A stretch of DNA of 64,000 nucleotides from Phyto melanocephala (taxonomy: Eukaryota > Arthropoda > Insecta > Diptera > Rhinophoridae): contig OW799234.1 of assembly GCA_941918925.1 (NCBI GenBank), positions 46,654,412 to 46,718,411 on the forward strand. The letters run 5' to 3'. The notes below the pieces were generated by a model that was not told the DNA's origin, made no database searches, and saw only the letters and a program-made list of their open reading frames with translations. Below, in pieces: positions 22,898 through 34,758 of this stretch (the stretch's first letter is position 1; the number at the start of each line of letters is the position of its first letter). The position numbers and the translations under genes were made by a program.

Positions 22898-25705
22898 TTA
22901 AATATGACTAAAATAATTAAAAACTGCTTTCCTAAACTGCGTTGCATTACTCAAAAACTGTATAGACGACGGTAGCGAGTTCCAAAGACGAGTACAATGG
23001 ATTAAAAATTGCCATTCAGACACAAGCGTTTTATATCTAATTTGAATCAGATTGTTATTTCTTCTTGAGCGGGTAAAAGTTAGGCGCCTAAACAAGTATG
23101 ATGGCTCATTAGTGAATATAATCTTGTGCATAAGTAACAAAGATCTTATTTTTAGTAGATCACAAAAACGTACTCCATAGAGTTTACTTTCATAGGGTGT
23201 TATGTGTGATGATCGCCTTAAATTAAAAACATATCTTAGTATAGCGTTAAATGTGGAAGTTAATTTTCTTTTACTTAAGCAATCACAACTAGCGAAGACT
23301 TCGCAGCGATATAGGAGAGTTGGGATAAGGTAAGTTTTGGCAAGAAGTATACGTATGTTAACAGGGGTTAAATGCTGAGTCTTCCAAAGCGAGCGTAGCA
23401 TCGAAAAAATTTTCCCAGTAGCGTTGTTCACATGATTAGACCACGTAAGTGATGAATTAAGAATTACTCCAAGGTTTTCAGTTTTGCTGACAACTGCAAT
23501 ACGTTGGTTATTTAAAAAGATGTCGGGTATATTGGTATCTTGTAAAGAGTTTCGCGAAATTTTTAAGCATTTGGACTTAGCAGGATTAAGACAGAGACCA
23601 TTAGCCGTAGCCCAAGCTTGAATTTAAGACAGGTCAGAATTAAGATTGGAAATACATTCAACTACATTGTTAATATTACCACATAAGTAAAGTTGCACGT
23701 CATCAGCATACATATGAATCTTACAATATGACAACTGCTGTGGTAAGTCATTGATATATAATGTAAAAAGAAGAGGTCCTAAGATAGAACCTTGTGGAAC
23801 GCCGTTTGTTACTGGTAGCGGGCATGATTTATTGTTACCTGCAGAAACATATTGGTAACGATTTTCAAGATAAGATGAAATGAGGCCAGCTGCAGAGATA
23901 GTAAAATTGAATAAATTAGTTAACTTAACACGAAGTATACTGTGATCAACCATATCAAACGCCTTGGAGTAGTCCAACAGTGTTAGGAACGCAATATTAC
24001 CATTATCAATGAAGCCACGAATTTCCTCCGTTACTTCAATAAGAGCAGTGGTACAGCTGTGTCTGGGACGAAATCCAGATTGCCTGTCAGTTAGTAGACG
24101 ATTTGTATGTAAAAAGCCACCTATTTGTTTGTGTAATATCTTTTCAAAAACTTTAGATAAATATGGAAGAATAGCTATAGGACGGTACTCGTTCTTTTTT
24201 TTAGGAATAGGAATAATTTTAGCACACTTCCAGTTTTGAGGAAAAATACTTTTGGTTAATATGGTATTAAAAATATGAGTAATTTGGGGTAACAAAGCTG
24301 GAAAAACAAACCTTAAAAACTTGGGATGTATGTTGTCCGGACCAATAGCATTAGATTTCACATTATAACAAGCCTCAAGATCATCAAGTTGAGAAACACA
24401 ATTAAATGAAAACCGACTTTCGGATGAAGCCGCTATTAAGTTACTATTACATGAGTAGTAGTTAGGAGAAACGTTTACATTTGGAACTTTAGTAAATAGC
24501 TCGTTTAAATGATCAACATTTATGTCAGAAGAATTAGCACTGTTAGATTTGCTGATTCCGATATCGCGAATTATTCTCCAAGTTTTCTTTGTGTTCACAG
24601 CAGATGCAAATAGATTAGAGTAGTAAAACGATTTTGTACTTCTTATAAGTTTATTAACTTCCTTTCTAGCAGTAATATACTGAATATGAAGATCTTCTGT
24701 TCTAAAACGTTTCCAACATTTAAAAGCATAATCTCGTTGATTTATTTTACATTTAATTTGTTCATTAAACCAAGGCTTAGTTTTACTATTATAAAGGACA
24801 GTTTTTAATGGCACAGATTTTTCTAAAATTGTAACAAGATTTTGTTCCAGAAAATTAATCTGATTATCGACATCAGGCATGAAGTAAATAGAACTCCAAT
24901 CGACCTTGCACAATTCATTCATCATTACAATGTTATCCATTTTTCTGAAATCGTAATATGAGGACTCTTCCTTCATGTGTTGGGTATTAAAATCAAAACT
25001 TAAAAAAATTAAATCATGTTTAGAAAAACAAGGTGCTGAAATTTGATCATAGAGTAGAATTTTGTCATTTGAGCTTACGAAAATAAGATCAAGTAGTGTT
25101 TGATTCGTAGCAGTATAGTGCGTTGGTGTTTCAGTGTTTGCAGGAGATAAGCCAATCGATGTCATTGCTTCAAGTAGCTGTGTCTCATATAAGACATTAG
25201 AATTAAAATCACCACATAGTACAACACTTTCGTAATTTACAGTTATTGTTTGAAGTTTATTGTAAAATTCATCAATATCAATCCTGTTATTAGGCCGATA
25301 AGCACAACCAATCAGCAGTTTCTTTCCAAAGGATACAACTTCAACAAATATATGTTCGATTTTTTCATCAACTTCAGATTTAGTTAGAAATTTAGTTGTT
25401 ATTCCTTTTCTGACAAATATGGCAACACCTCCACCATAAGTACGTCTATCACAACGAAACATTTGGAAACCTTTCAGTTCAAATAAGTTATCAGCAACGT
25501 TTACGTCAAACCATGTTTCAGACACACATATAATATCCACACATGAATTCTCAAAAATATATCTGAATTCATCAATTTTATTATTTAAGCTCTGTGCGTT
25601 TATATGACAAATGTTAATACCAGGTTTTTGTTTACATAAAATTCGTATAAGATTAAAAGTAGCATCATTGGTACTAACAGATGAACTATCGCCTCTTAAT
25701 GTCAT
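22898..25705 (-). pseudogene. LINE ORF2: apurinic-type endonuclease and reverse transcriptase, one nonsense codon
   Basis: The ORF encodes the retrotransposition enzyme: target nicking followed by reverse transcription. It starts at ATG 25705. The endonuclease shows INAQSL (about residue 35), SETW (62-65), GDFN (165-168) and SKHDLI (228-233). The reverse transcriptase shows YRPIAILP (about 507), GFRPRHSC (544), LLDYSKAFD (576), GVPQGSILGP (635) and the catalytic YADD (666-669). A TAA at 23624-23626 replaces codon 694. The same frame then stays open (IQAWATANGLCLNPAKS...) through the thumb and C-terminal region to the natural stop at 22898, for 935 codons in total. No frameshift was found. As it stands, the copy would make a protein truncated after the active site. 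Confidence 0.88.
23624..23626 (-). other. In-frame TAA interrupting LINE ORF2
   Basis: The minus-strand context is GACCTGTCT-TAA-ATTCAAGCT, between DLS and IQAWATANG. I checked codon by codon that the upstream frame (ending YADD...NSDLS) and the downstream frame are the same across the stop to 23431. It is therefore a point nonsense change and not an indel. Confidence 0.85.
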
Positions 25706-26571
25706 AATATATGATATTATTAACCAAAGAGCAACGCAGGTAGAAAAAAACAGAAATTAAAATTTTTTTGAGAATATAAATTAAAACAAGGATAAAAAAG
25801 CTTTTACATAGATAAAAAAATATAATTAATACATATACAATAAATAAAACATAGATTGTAGTAAAGAAACAAATTACAAAATTATGCATGATTTTTTTCA
25901 GGAAAAAAATTTCTTAGTTGCTCAAGACTCTCGATACAAACTGGATCCTGATTTTCATTAAACCTCACATGCACTAAACCGCGAATCGTAAATACTGCTT
26001 TTAAAAGTCCCTGTTTTTTCAAGTGAGTTGCAGATATCAAAATTTTATGATTCATTGAGGTAAGATTTTCATTGACATAGAACGGTTGATTGCTGCTAAA
26101 ACCAAAATCGCATAATTTTAGCTCAGTTTTATAAGTTCTACGATAATTAGCCAGACATTTTAAAATAAAATTTTTATCGTATGGAGAAAATAGTTTGACC
26201 ATAACAACAGCATCTGAAGAAAAACCTCGATCTTTAGACTTGTGGTTTTGTAGACGATATACGGATTTTATCATAGGGGTTTGAATTTTTAAAACATCAC
26301 AAATGAACTTAAAAACATCATATAAGTTTTCATCTTTATAATATGGTATTCCATTTATTCGTAGATCTGATGCAACGATAGAATTCTCTTGCCGCTGCAG
26401 TTGTGTTTTTAAATGTAAGACTTCACCTTTAAGGCCAATAATTTCGTCCGCGACTGTTTCAAGTTTAGTAACTCGAAGATTTAAATCAGAGATGTCACGC
26501 TTAAGATCATCAAATTTCTTATTAAGCAATTTTTCCAAACGAGCTTCACTCTCTTGAAACATTGTTTTAAT

Positions 26572-26579
26572 ATAAGAAA
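26572..26579. repeat. Target-site duplication, left copy
   Basis: ATAAGAAA directly abuts the CATAGCTG terminus of the inserted element and is repeated exactly at 27650-27657. Confidence 0.9.
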
Positions 26580-27649
26580 CATAGCTGCCAGATAAAATAG
26601 GGGCAAAATCGTCTAATTTGGGGAAAAAAATCGTCAAAATCGTCAAATAGTTTACTGAAATCGTCATAAAAACGTCAAAATAAAAAAACGCATTTTTCAA
26701 AACAAAACATTTTTTATTTAATGCAGAACATAAGATTAATTGTTTTATTAGACCCTTTTAAGTTAAGAACATGACAATAAATATAATAGAATTTAGAATT
26801 AATTTCGAAAAATAAATATTAATATGTATATAAATACAAAAAATAATAAATAATAAATTGGCTGCATCTAATTCAGACTAATTGACAAATAATTATAATC
26901 ATTTCTTTCTAAAGTTTCTACCGATTAAGGTAGCTTTAGGCAAGCGTAAGACGAGCACAACGCCAAAATAAACTACATCGTTTCGCTTTTTAGCCCATAA
27001 ACTTATTTCTGAATCTGCAAACCAGTCTTCCTTAATTTTCTTCTTCTTGTTCGTTTCGTGAAAAACACCATTAAAATTTCATTTTAGCTACTACAAAGTT
27101 TTGTATAAAAAATGGATGAAATTTCTACTTACAGAGGAAGAGCTGCTAGAATTTTGATCATCTTGGTTTTCTATCGAAAATATGTTTGATTTTTAAGCTT
27201 TTAATGTATAATTAAAAAGAACTTACAATTTTTTTTAAGTATTTAAGCATATTAATTTGTCACTTAAATAATTTAAATAAATTTCCTTAAAAAACTAAAA
27301 TTGTTTTAAACGCATTTCCAACTTTATATTTGTTCGTGTTGTAGGATCAGTTGATAAAATGTGGCATATACTATGTTAAAAATGTACAAAGTGGAAAAAT
27401 TACCCACACGAACACATTAAATAATGATCGATGTATCTCTTTCACTCTGTTCTATTATTAATAACATAAAAAATCGTTACAAATTATTTTTATTTAGTTT
27501 AAGGTTGATATAAAAGTAATGAAAAATGTTGCAAACTTGAATTTTTGAAAATCGTCAAAAACATAGCATAAATCGTCAAATCGTCAACACTTAATTTTAG
27601 CACGTAAAATCGTCAAAATGACGATAAATCGTCAAATCTGGCAGCTATG
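26580..27649. mobile_element. Non-autonomous hAT-like element inserted in LINE ORF1
   Basis: The 1,070-bp element is bounded by perfect 14-bp inverted termini CATAGCTGCCAGAT (26580-26593) and ATCTGGCAGCTATG (27636-27649), with an exact 8-bp duplication ATAAGAAA. Eight base pairs is diagnostic of the hAT group and a few relatives. Both subterminal zones contain many CGTCAAA copies (26632, 26641, 26673 and 27553, 27574, 27611, 27630) and near variants, likely transposase-binding sites. They are mainly in the same orientation at the two ends. No transposase coding remains, so mobilisation had to be in trans. Confidence 0.85.
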
Positions 27650-27657
27650 ATAAGAAA
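27650..27657. repeat. Target-site duplication, right copy
   Basis: ATAAGAAA, identical to 26572-26579. Using one copy only, ORF1 reads through as ...DNMLSYIKTMFQ.... Confidence 0.9.
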
Positions 27658-28260
27658 GCATATTATCAAATCTCTTATCAATTTTTTTATCAACTATTGT
27701 TAAGAGCTTAAAAGGAGAATCAGTAATAGATAATCTAGGTGTTTTTTTTACATTACCAACAACAGATGATAGTGTTGATTCTCTACTTCTTTTTGGTGCA
27801 TACATAATATTTTGCAAATTATCATTGTTTGTGTCATTATCAGATAACCCAGACAGGCTTTCAAAGCTGCGATTTTCGATGTTGTTGTCGTGGGTGTTGT
27901 TGTAACTCATTTTGTAAATAATATTTGGAATTAATGTATGTAATTATTAACAAAAATGTTCTCTTCACCAAAATTATCTCTTAAATTTTTATGCTTTTGT
28001 TATTATTATATTCCTCTTTTGTTTTTATTTTTTTATTTTGAGTATTATATATGAAGTTAAATTTCTTTTTAATTTTTGGTTTAAATTGTTGTGTTATTTT
28101 AGGTTTTAATTAACTTTTTCACAAAATTAAACGTATAGTTTGTTTATTTAAATTTTGAAAAATATATATAATTTTATTTAATATAATAAATGCAATTCAA
28201 TTGTCTAAAAAAATAATGTTTTGCGATGCGTGCACAGTAAACCGTGTTGTTCTTCGTTTC

Positions 28261-30313
28261 GAATAAAGATTCATTGTTTTTCTTCAAAAAAATATAGTAA
28301 TTGTGAATTTATGGTAATTTAGTGGTGTAAAACTCTTGTTCGAAAACTTATCGTGATTTAGTTATCTGAATTCGTTAATTTCTTACTAAGTTTTGTTTGT
28401 TAAAAAAAAACGAACATTGGCAACTCTAAGCTGTTGTATTTTAGAGATAAAAAAGTAAATTTAAGTATACAAAAAATAAATATATATTTATGCATGTTGA
28501 TGATAAGTTGCATGTTGAAAATATGACACTTAGCGCCAGCTTGTAAAGTTTTTAAGTTTATTGTTATTATTGTGGCCAGAACGGTCTATATAAAATCTGC
28601 AACCACAAAGAAATAAAAAAGAGCCACTTAATTTTTGAAATATGCCACTATCTAAAACAAAACAAAAAAAAAAAAAAAGAATTCTATGTTTTAGGACACA
28701 AAGTCTTAAGGAAATAACTCATAAACAGATTTTGTTTAAAAATTGTTCAAACCGCAAAACAAAGTTGCATTAAAAGAAAAACAAAATTTCTGTTCATACT
28801 TTTAATTTTTGAATGAATGAATAAAATGTTAAACGAAAAGTATGAAAACAACTATGAGACGCATTGTTTTTTATTCTCGGTAAATAATGTAGAGTGCATT
28901 GTCAAACAAATTTGTCATGTCAACATGTTGTCACTGGAACTTGACAGTTAATATACAACCAGGCAGTTCAAAGTTTATTTGAATATATTTTGTGTTTAAG
29001 CTAAAACTTGATATAATGAATGAATTTTGTTGAGGATTACAAAAATACTATTATTTCATTCTTAAAACGATTTAAATTTATTTATTTTTTGCTTTCTCTG
29101 GGCAGCTTTTTAAAAATAAGTATGTATGTACTGTCAAGTTATTTGCATGCAACAAATGCAATACCATTAAATAATTGCACACAACATTTACGTTTATACA
29201 GCTCTATTGCCTGATACTCTTTATTACAATTTATTCCCCAGAAAAATTTTGTCGCAAAATATTTCTTTCATTTTTGTTTTTTTTTTTGTGAATTTGGTTT
29301 CGCCAAAGAAAAGTGGGCGTTGCAACGTTTTGTCATGGTTGTATTTTTTTAATGTATTTTACAAAAGCAATAGTATGAGTATCGTTGCAAATTGAATTGA
29401 AATTTGTTTGTTCACGTTTTTACTGCTAAAGTTTATATTAGCTTATACATCCATGTATACATACATACATACATACATACATAAAAAGACGAGTGCTTTT
29501 GTATGTTTTAGTTTATTTCTATGAGATAATGCGGAAATTCTGTATTCAAAATACCGAATAAAAGAAAAATTATTTAAATTTATTCATGTATTTTTCCTTT
29601 TATCTATGTTTATGTTATATTTGTATGTTAACTTTAGTTCACTTTATGTTTTCATTTGGGGCTTTTCAGTTTTTATTTTTCTATATTATTTATTTAAAAA
29701 ATTTATTTACAAGTCTACTCGTACAACCAACCAACATAGAAAAAGATTAATTTGTTACCGCCCATTTTTTCTATTTTAACATACTGAATTATTGCCAAGT
29801 TCCCTTAATCGTTAAACTGTACATAATTTTAAATCATAAAATTAAATTAAAAAAAAAAAAAATAAGTAAATACAAGAAAATTAACAAAAAATTTTAAGTA
29901 TTTTATATAAATTTAATAAACTTAAAGCAATTACTAGTAAGAGTAAATTTTATAAAATTTTCCTTAATAAGTTTTTATTTTTTTTTTAATTAGTAATTTT
30001 TCAAATATTTTAAATTTTAACAATAAATAACTTTTATAAAATTAACAACTTCTTAAAATTTTTAAAAAATATAAAAAAAAATCTTAAAAAATATATCTGC
30101 AACTGAATGAAATATAAAAAAATTGAAAATAATATGTTTAAAAATTTGTCTATTTTTTTTTCTGGCTTTAAAAAGCAATAGTTTGCTAAAACGACATTTT
30201 TATAAAAAAAAACTGCTCTAATATTTTGATGGATAACTACTAAAAACATGAGAAATACTTAGTTTAAAAAATATTCTTATTTAAAAATATTTTATCTTCA
30301 AATATTGATATTT
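28261..30313. other. No gene seen; ATAC microsatellite
   Basis: AT-rich. The (ATAC)n run is at 29457-29483. Short plus-strand open frames at 29020 and 29207 have no recognisable domain. Confidence 0.5.
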
Positions 30314-30980
30314 TTATACTCTTCACCTGTGGTGCCCAAGGGTATATGTATATAGCTTAGTCATTCCGTTTGTAATTTCTACAATTTTCATTTCCGATCC
30401 CATAAAGTATGTATACTCTGAAAGCTTATGAATAGAGAAGTCGATAAGGCCCTGACCATCTGTCCGTGTGTTGGTTGAAATCAACTTTTAGAAACAAACA
30501 TATGTTCCTCAGATCTGTGTGTGGTATGGTATGGAAATAACGGGCAATGAATCGCTATTGAAATTCTGCACAATCGCCTGACAATTTTCTGAAATATGAG
30601 CAAATAAACACGTCTGTCTCTGTTTTTTTCCATATTTTTACCACCAAAATTAAAAATTTTCAGCCATAGAATAATTTAAAGGTTCCTTTGCTACTATTTG
30701 TAGATATAATATGCCTCTAGAGATATTCGCGAAAAATTTTGAATAAAGCGGGCTCTAATCGGTGAAGTTATGGGAACATTTTCTTTTTAAATATATATTC
30801 CAAAAATTTACAAACGAAAATTAAATTTTTTCAGCTTCTAGACAACCGAGATAGTAAATATTGGTATCATCTGAAGGGACTTGACTAGCGCAATATAAGC
30901 ACTATAAAAAAATTAAAATTCATGTTAGCTGCCACTACAAAATGGCGGACAAGAAATTTATATGAATTTCCTTAGAACAC
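30314..30980 (+). repeat. Family C helentron-like element, copy C1 (head and part of the body)
   Basis: The head TTATACTCTTCACC, then TGTGG and GGGTATATGTATATAGC, is family B-like. The downstream body is distinct and shared with C2 and C3: TTTGTAGATATAATATG, TTTTTTCAGCTTCTAGACAA, ACAAAATGGCGGACAAG. The 3' end is missing. Confidence 0.65.
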
Positions 30981-32489
30981 ACAATACGTTAAATATTTTG
31001 TCAATTTTTTGTATTTTGTTTTAGGCTCTTAACTATACTTAGTTTATGTTTTTTTGCTTTAAATTATCTGTAATAATGATTAAACTACAAAAACAAAATT
31101 TAAACACAAAATTTGAAAAAACCAATACATAATTGCCAAAAGCCAAAATTTGTAAATAAGTTGTATGTATGCGTAGCACAGAACCTCATACCCGAAAAGC
31201 TTAAAGCAATCTCAAAGTGCTCTATAGCTTAAAGCATACTTACTACATAATCTAGACGTATCGACTGTAATTGAACACGCTGACCACTCTATTATAAAAA
31301 AAAGCTGTTACATTGGTAAAAAAGTCTACATGTGTTACAGTTTAAAGTATAAATATTAAAAAAACAAAAATATGTAGCTGGCAGTATAATTTATTAGTTT
31401 TGGTTAGTTTTTACTATGAAAATTGGTAACAGCCTTAAATGCCAAAACAAGAAGCTACTGGTATTTTAACAAAATTCAGGTGCTAGGTAAAATATTTGTT
31501 TCCTCTCTCTCTTTCTCTATGAAAAAAATAAATAAAACAAATTAGTGACTTACTAACGAAGCAAATAAATAAGATAAATCTCTACATTCGCTTTACATCA
31601 TGGGTGCACGAAAAAAAACGCTTAATAAAAACGGCGACGTATTTTAGTTGAATTTTTGTTTGTTTTTGTTTTTATTTAAGGAAAACCACATCAGTAGCTA
31701 CGGTAGCCAGTTAAGATAAAGTTAACCCACTTGTATTTTACTTCATTTAGATATACATTTACTTCTACTATCATACATTTTGCGGTAGTGCCAGATACTA
31801 CATTAAGAATGCACAAATGTGAGTTTAATTTTAGCTGCCAACTGTTAAATGAATAAGTGAACAAACGAACAAACGTACGAACGAAATTAAATGAAAACGA
31901 TGAGCTGGTGGTTTTTGTTTTCTTCTTTTTTTTTCGCTATTGCAGTGTCAGCAGCAAAAAATATACTTTAAATTGGTTATGCAAAACATGTCAGTTTGCC
32001 ACAACAGTGCAAAAGAGTAAACCACATCTTACCGCTACCACATAACAAAAGGAGACATACTCGTACAATTTTTTCTTTAATGTTATTTGATATGCGTTTT
32101 TCAAAGGAGGTTTTATTTTTTGTGTCTTTTTTCTTCTTGCCTTTAGTTAAAACTGCGGGATACTAATGCCCACATAACGCCATTTACACATGTGTGACCA
32201 CTAACGACGACCTTAAACAGTTTTACGACTGGAGCAGTCTAAATGTTTTCTCCAATTGTCTAAATGGAGGAAACAAATCGTAAATGATTATAAATACGTT
32301 CAATGTCTGCCCTTTCATTTACTGAATGAAATGAAGAAATGGCAATAATATATATTGCTATAAGTCAATAAATTCTACACTGAGAGCTTGATTAACGGCA
32401 TGAATATAATAATTTCTGTGAATTTTATTAATTAAAAAACAACAATTTAATTATGCAATTGTTGTAGTATAATTTAACAATGAAAAAAT
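30981..32489. other. No gene seen
   Basis: AT-rich spacer between two family C copies. The open frame at 31857-32045 is low-complexity and carries no domain. Confidence 0.45.
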
Positions 32490-33315
32490 GTTTGCCATTT
32501 TCTGAAAGCTATGGGATTATGGGAGTCTATAGAGCAATGTCCGTCTGTCCTTGTGTTGTTTTAAATCATATTTTAGAAGCTCTTACATGTAACACAGATC
32601 TCTGGTATCAATCCAGTACAATCACCCCATAACTTTATGAGCCAACTAAATATGTATTTTTTTTTTCACAGCCCTTTGATAATTTGCTTCTATTTGTAGA
32701 TATGTTATGTTTCTAGAGCTTTGTGTTAAAAATTTTGGACACTTATCTGCGAAGTTATAGGCAAAATTTTTGTTTAAATATATCAAGTTAATAAAACTCT
32801 TAATTTATTTTTTACACGCTAATGAATCAAAATACTGGCCGTATTTTTGAAAATAATTTCTAAGGAAAACTAATAAATCGGTTAGAAACTAGCTGAGATA
32901 TAAGCACAAAAATACAAATACTTCGGTCTTTGCCTAAAATTTTCAAACGAAAATCGATTTTTTTCAGCTTCTAAACAACAGACCGATGTGGTAAAAAAAC
33001 ATAGGGCTTAACTAGCAAAATTTAATAATCTAAAAACAAAAATAAAAAAAAACCATGATGGCCGCTTCTACAAAATACCCATTCTAATCCCCTTATTATT
33101 GGTATCAAACGGAAATCTTAAATTTAAGATGGCGTCTGAAGGAAAATGGTTGAAAATTTTAATATATAAAGAAAGTAATATATAATATAAAAATAATAAA
33201 AGCGTATGACAGTAAATCTGAAATCTAGGCTATGCTACGACGCGTCCTGGCCACTATACATGCTGGTGAAGAGTATTATTAGATTCGGCACTGCTAAATA
33301 TAGTACTCTTACCTG
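32490..33315 (+). repeat. Family C element, copy C2 (5'-truncated, intact 3' end)
   Basis: It begins within the body at TCTGAAAGCTATGGGATT (equivalent to 30417 in C1) and ends GGTGAAGAGTATTATTAG, then ATTCGGCACTGCTAAAT and ATAGTACTCTTACCTG. This is a degenerate version of the shared 3' hairpin and tail. It overlaps C1 in content, so the two are separate insertions. Confidence 0.65.
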
Positions 33316-34758
33316 ATTTAACAAGTATTTTTCTTTAACCAAAAGGCGACAGTTAATAAAATTCTAATTTGTTTTTTATAATATGCGTCTTGTTGCAAGT
33401 TATCGGATAAGGGATGTCACAACAAAATTAACCAACTTCAATATAATAATTTTTTTTTTAAATTTGTTGTTTGTTTTTTTGGCTCTTTTGAATTACATAT
33501 TTAAAAATTCGAAATAAGTTCTTTTTTGTGTATAAAGATTTATGTTATTTTAATTTTGTATAATTCTTCGAGATAACAATTTTTTTTTTGTTTAATTCTG
33601 TATTTAGAAAAAAATAATTTATAAGTATTTTTATGTAAACGAAAATTTTGATTTCATTTTTATTTTAGACAAATTTTTGAAAATTCATTTATAGTAAAAT
33701 ATTATGATAATTCTCGAATAAAACAATATTTTCTGAAGCATTTCCTGTTCATATAAAATTAACGAACCGACTTTTTATAAAGGAAAATCTGTTCAATTTT
33801 CTGTTTGGAAAGAATTTAGGAATAATGTTTCCCACCAGCCGTTTTTCTACACTAAAGTGTTTTATAATAAAACTTAATTTTAAACGAGCAGAACACAATT
33901 TTAAGTAAAAGATTTTATGGTCATTTGCATGTTTGGACGTCTCTTTGAAAATCGCAGCAATTTATCAACGCATTCTACGCAAACTAAATGAATGAATGAA
34001 TCAAAAAGATTATTACCACAGACCGAAAGTCAAAACACAGAAAGTTGAAGCAGACCATGCTGGAATAGATTTATGTATGCATGTGAATATGTATGTAGGT
34101 TTGTATAAAACTACATATGTAAGTGCCAGCATATGTGTGCCATATTTTGAGAATTGAATTTGCATTTCCAATTATTGCTACATATACGAAACAAATGTTC
34201 AGTCATACATCATTAACAAAAAAAAAGAATGAGAAGCATTTAATAAATTTTGGGTTCATGAAAACAAAATCCTAAAAATTTCATTTATATACTGATGAAC
34301 AAAATGTATGCAGGATTAATAATAAAAAAAAAGGTGGGTTGTATCAAGAGGTTGGCAAAGTTAACAACATTTACTACAGTGAATGAGTTGCTTAAGCTGC
34401 TGTTTTTGGCTACTGTTTCTTTGAGCATTTTGTTTTTGTTTGAAACACAATTCAGTTATAATTTCAAACAATATTCCTAAATGACACTTTTATTAAGCGG
34501 TTTTTATTTATATTATTAGTATTTTTTGTTTGTTTGTACAATCTCGAAATAACGTAAAGGGTCATTGATTCGTTTATTTGATTGCTAAGAAAATATATGC
34601 GTTTATGCATTTTTAGGCATTTATCAAATTTGATCAATTGCTTAGAGACAAAATAATAACAAATCATGCACTTATGTGGTGGCTGCATATACGTAAATAT
34701 ATTATACTCTATTTTTGTAATACTTATACTTGTAGTTTTATGTTTAAATAAAATAAAA
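33316..34758. other. No gene seen
   Basis: AT-rich, with repeated TATGTA/ATGCATG words near 34070-34110. No coding or structural signal. Confidence 0.5.

Larger units (their letters stand above)
25882..27910 (-). pseudogene. LINE ORF1 (coiled coil, RRM-like and FP-like C-terminal domain), split by a hAT-like insert
   Basis: The amino part runs from ATG 27910 to 27650 and is Asn/Ser-rich with a basic APKRSR. The carboxy part runs from 26571 to the stop at 25882. Both are in the same frame once the insert and one 8-bp duplicate are ignored, giving about 316 residues. After the join come a heptad-rich segment (EARLEKLLNKKFDDLKRDIS, then LNLRVTKLETV), an RRM-like strand LRINGIPYYKDENLYDVFKF, and a C-terminal segment (PFYVNENLTSMNHKILISAT and VHVRFNE). 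The last resembles the 'FP protein C-terminal domain' found in many arthropod retroelement ORF1 proteins and baculovirus FP25K. The likely role is RNA chaperoning and particle formation. It shows no zinc-knuckle CCHC motif, unlike classical jockey Gag. Confidence 0.75.
22616..28260 (-). mobile_element. APE-type LINE, nearly full length, with a nested hAT-like insert
   Basis: The order on the minus strand is a 5' untranslated region (start uncertain, near 28260), ORF1 (27910 to 25882), about 176 nt spacing, ORF2 (25705 to 22898), roughly 250 nt of 3' untranslated region, and a TAAA/TAA tail. ORF2 is endonuclease plus reverse transcriptase with no visible RNase H domain, which fits the Jockey/CR1 group of non-LTR elements. 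The exact clade is not determinable here. Without the 1,070-bp insert the element is about 4.6 kb. Only one stop interrupts ORF2, so this copy is young compared with its neighbours. No target duplication was found. Confidence 0.85.

Noticed and set aside
24009..24239. Plus-strand open frame inside the LINE
   Set aside because: It is antisense to ORF2 reverse-transcriptase coding and has no similarity of its own.
25686..25889. 67-residue minus-strand open frame between LINE ORF1 and ORF2
   Set aside because: It is a low-complexity F/I/Y-rich translation of the AT-rich intergenic spacer; it overlaps both ORF ends in another frame and shows no domain.
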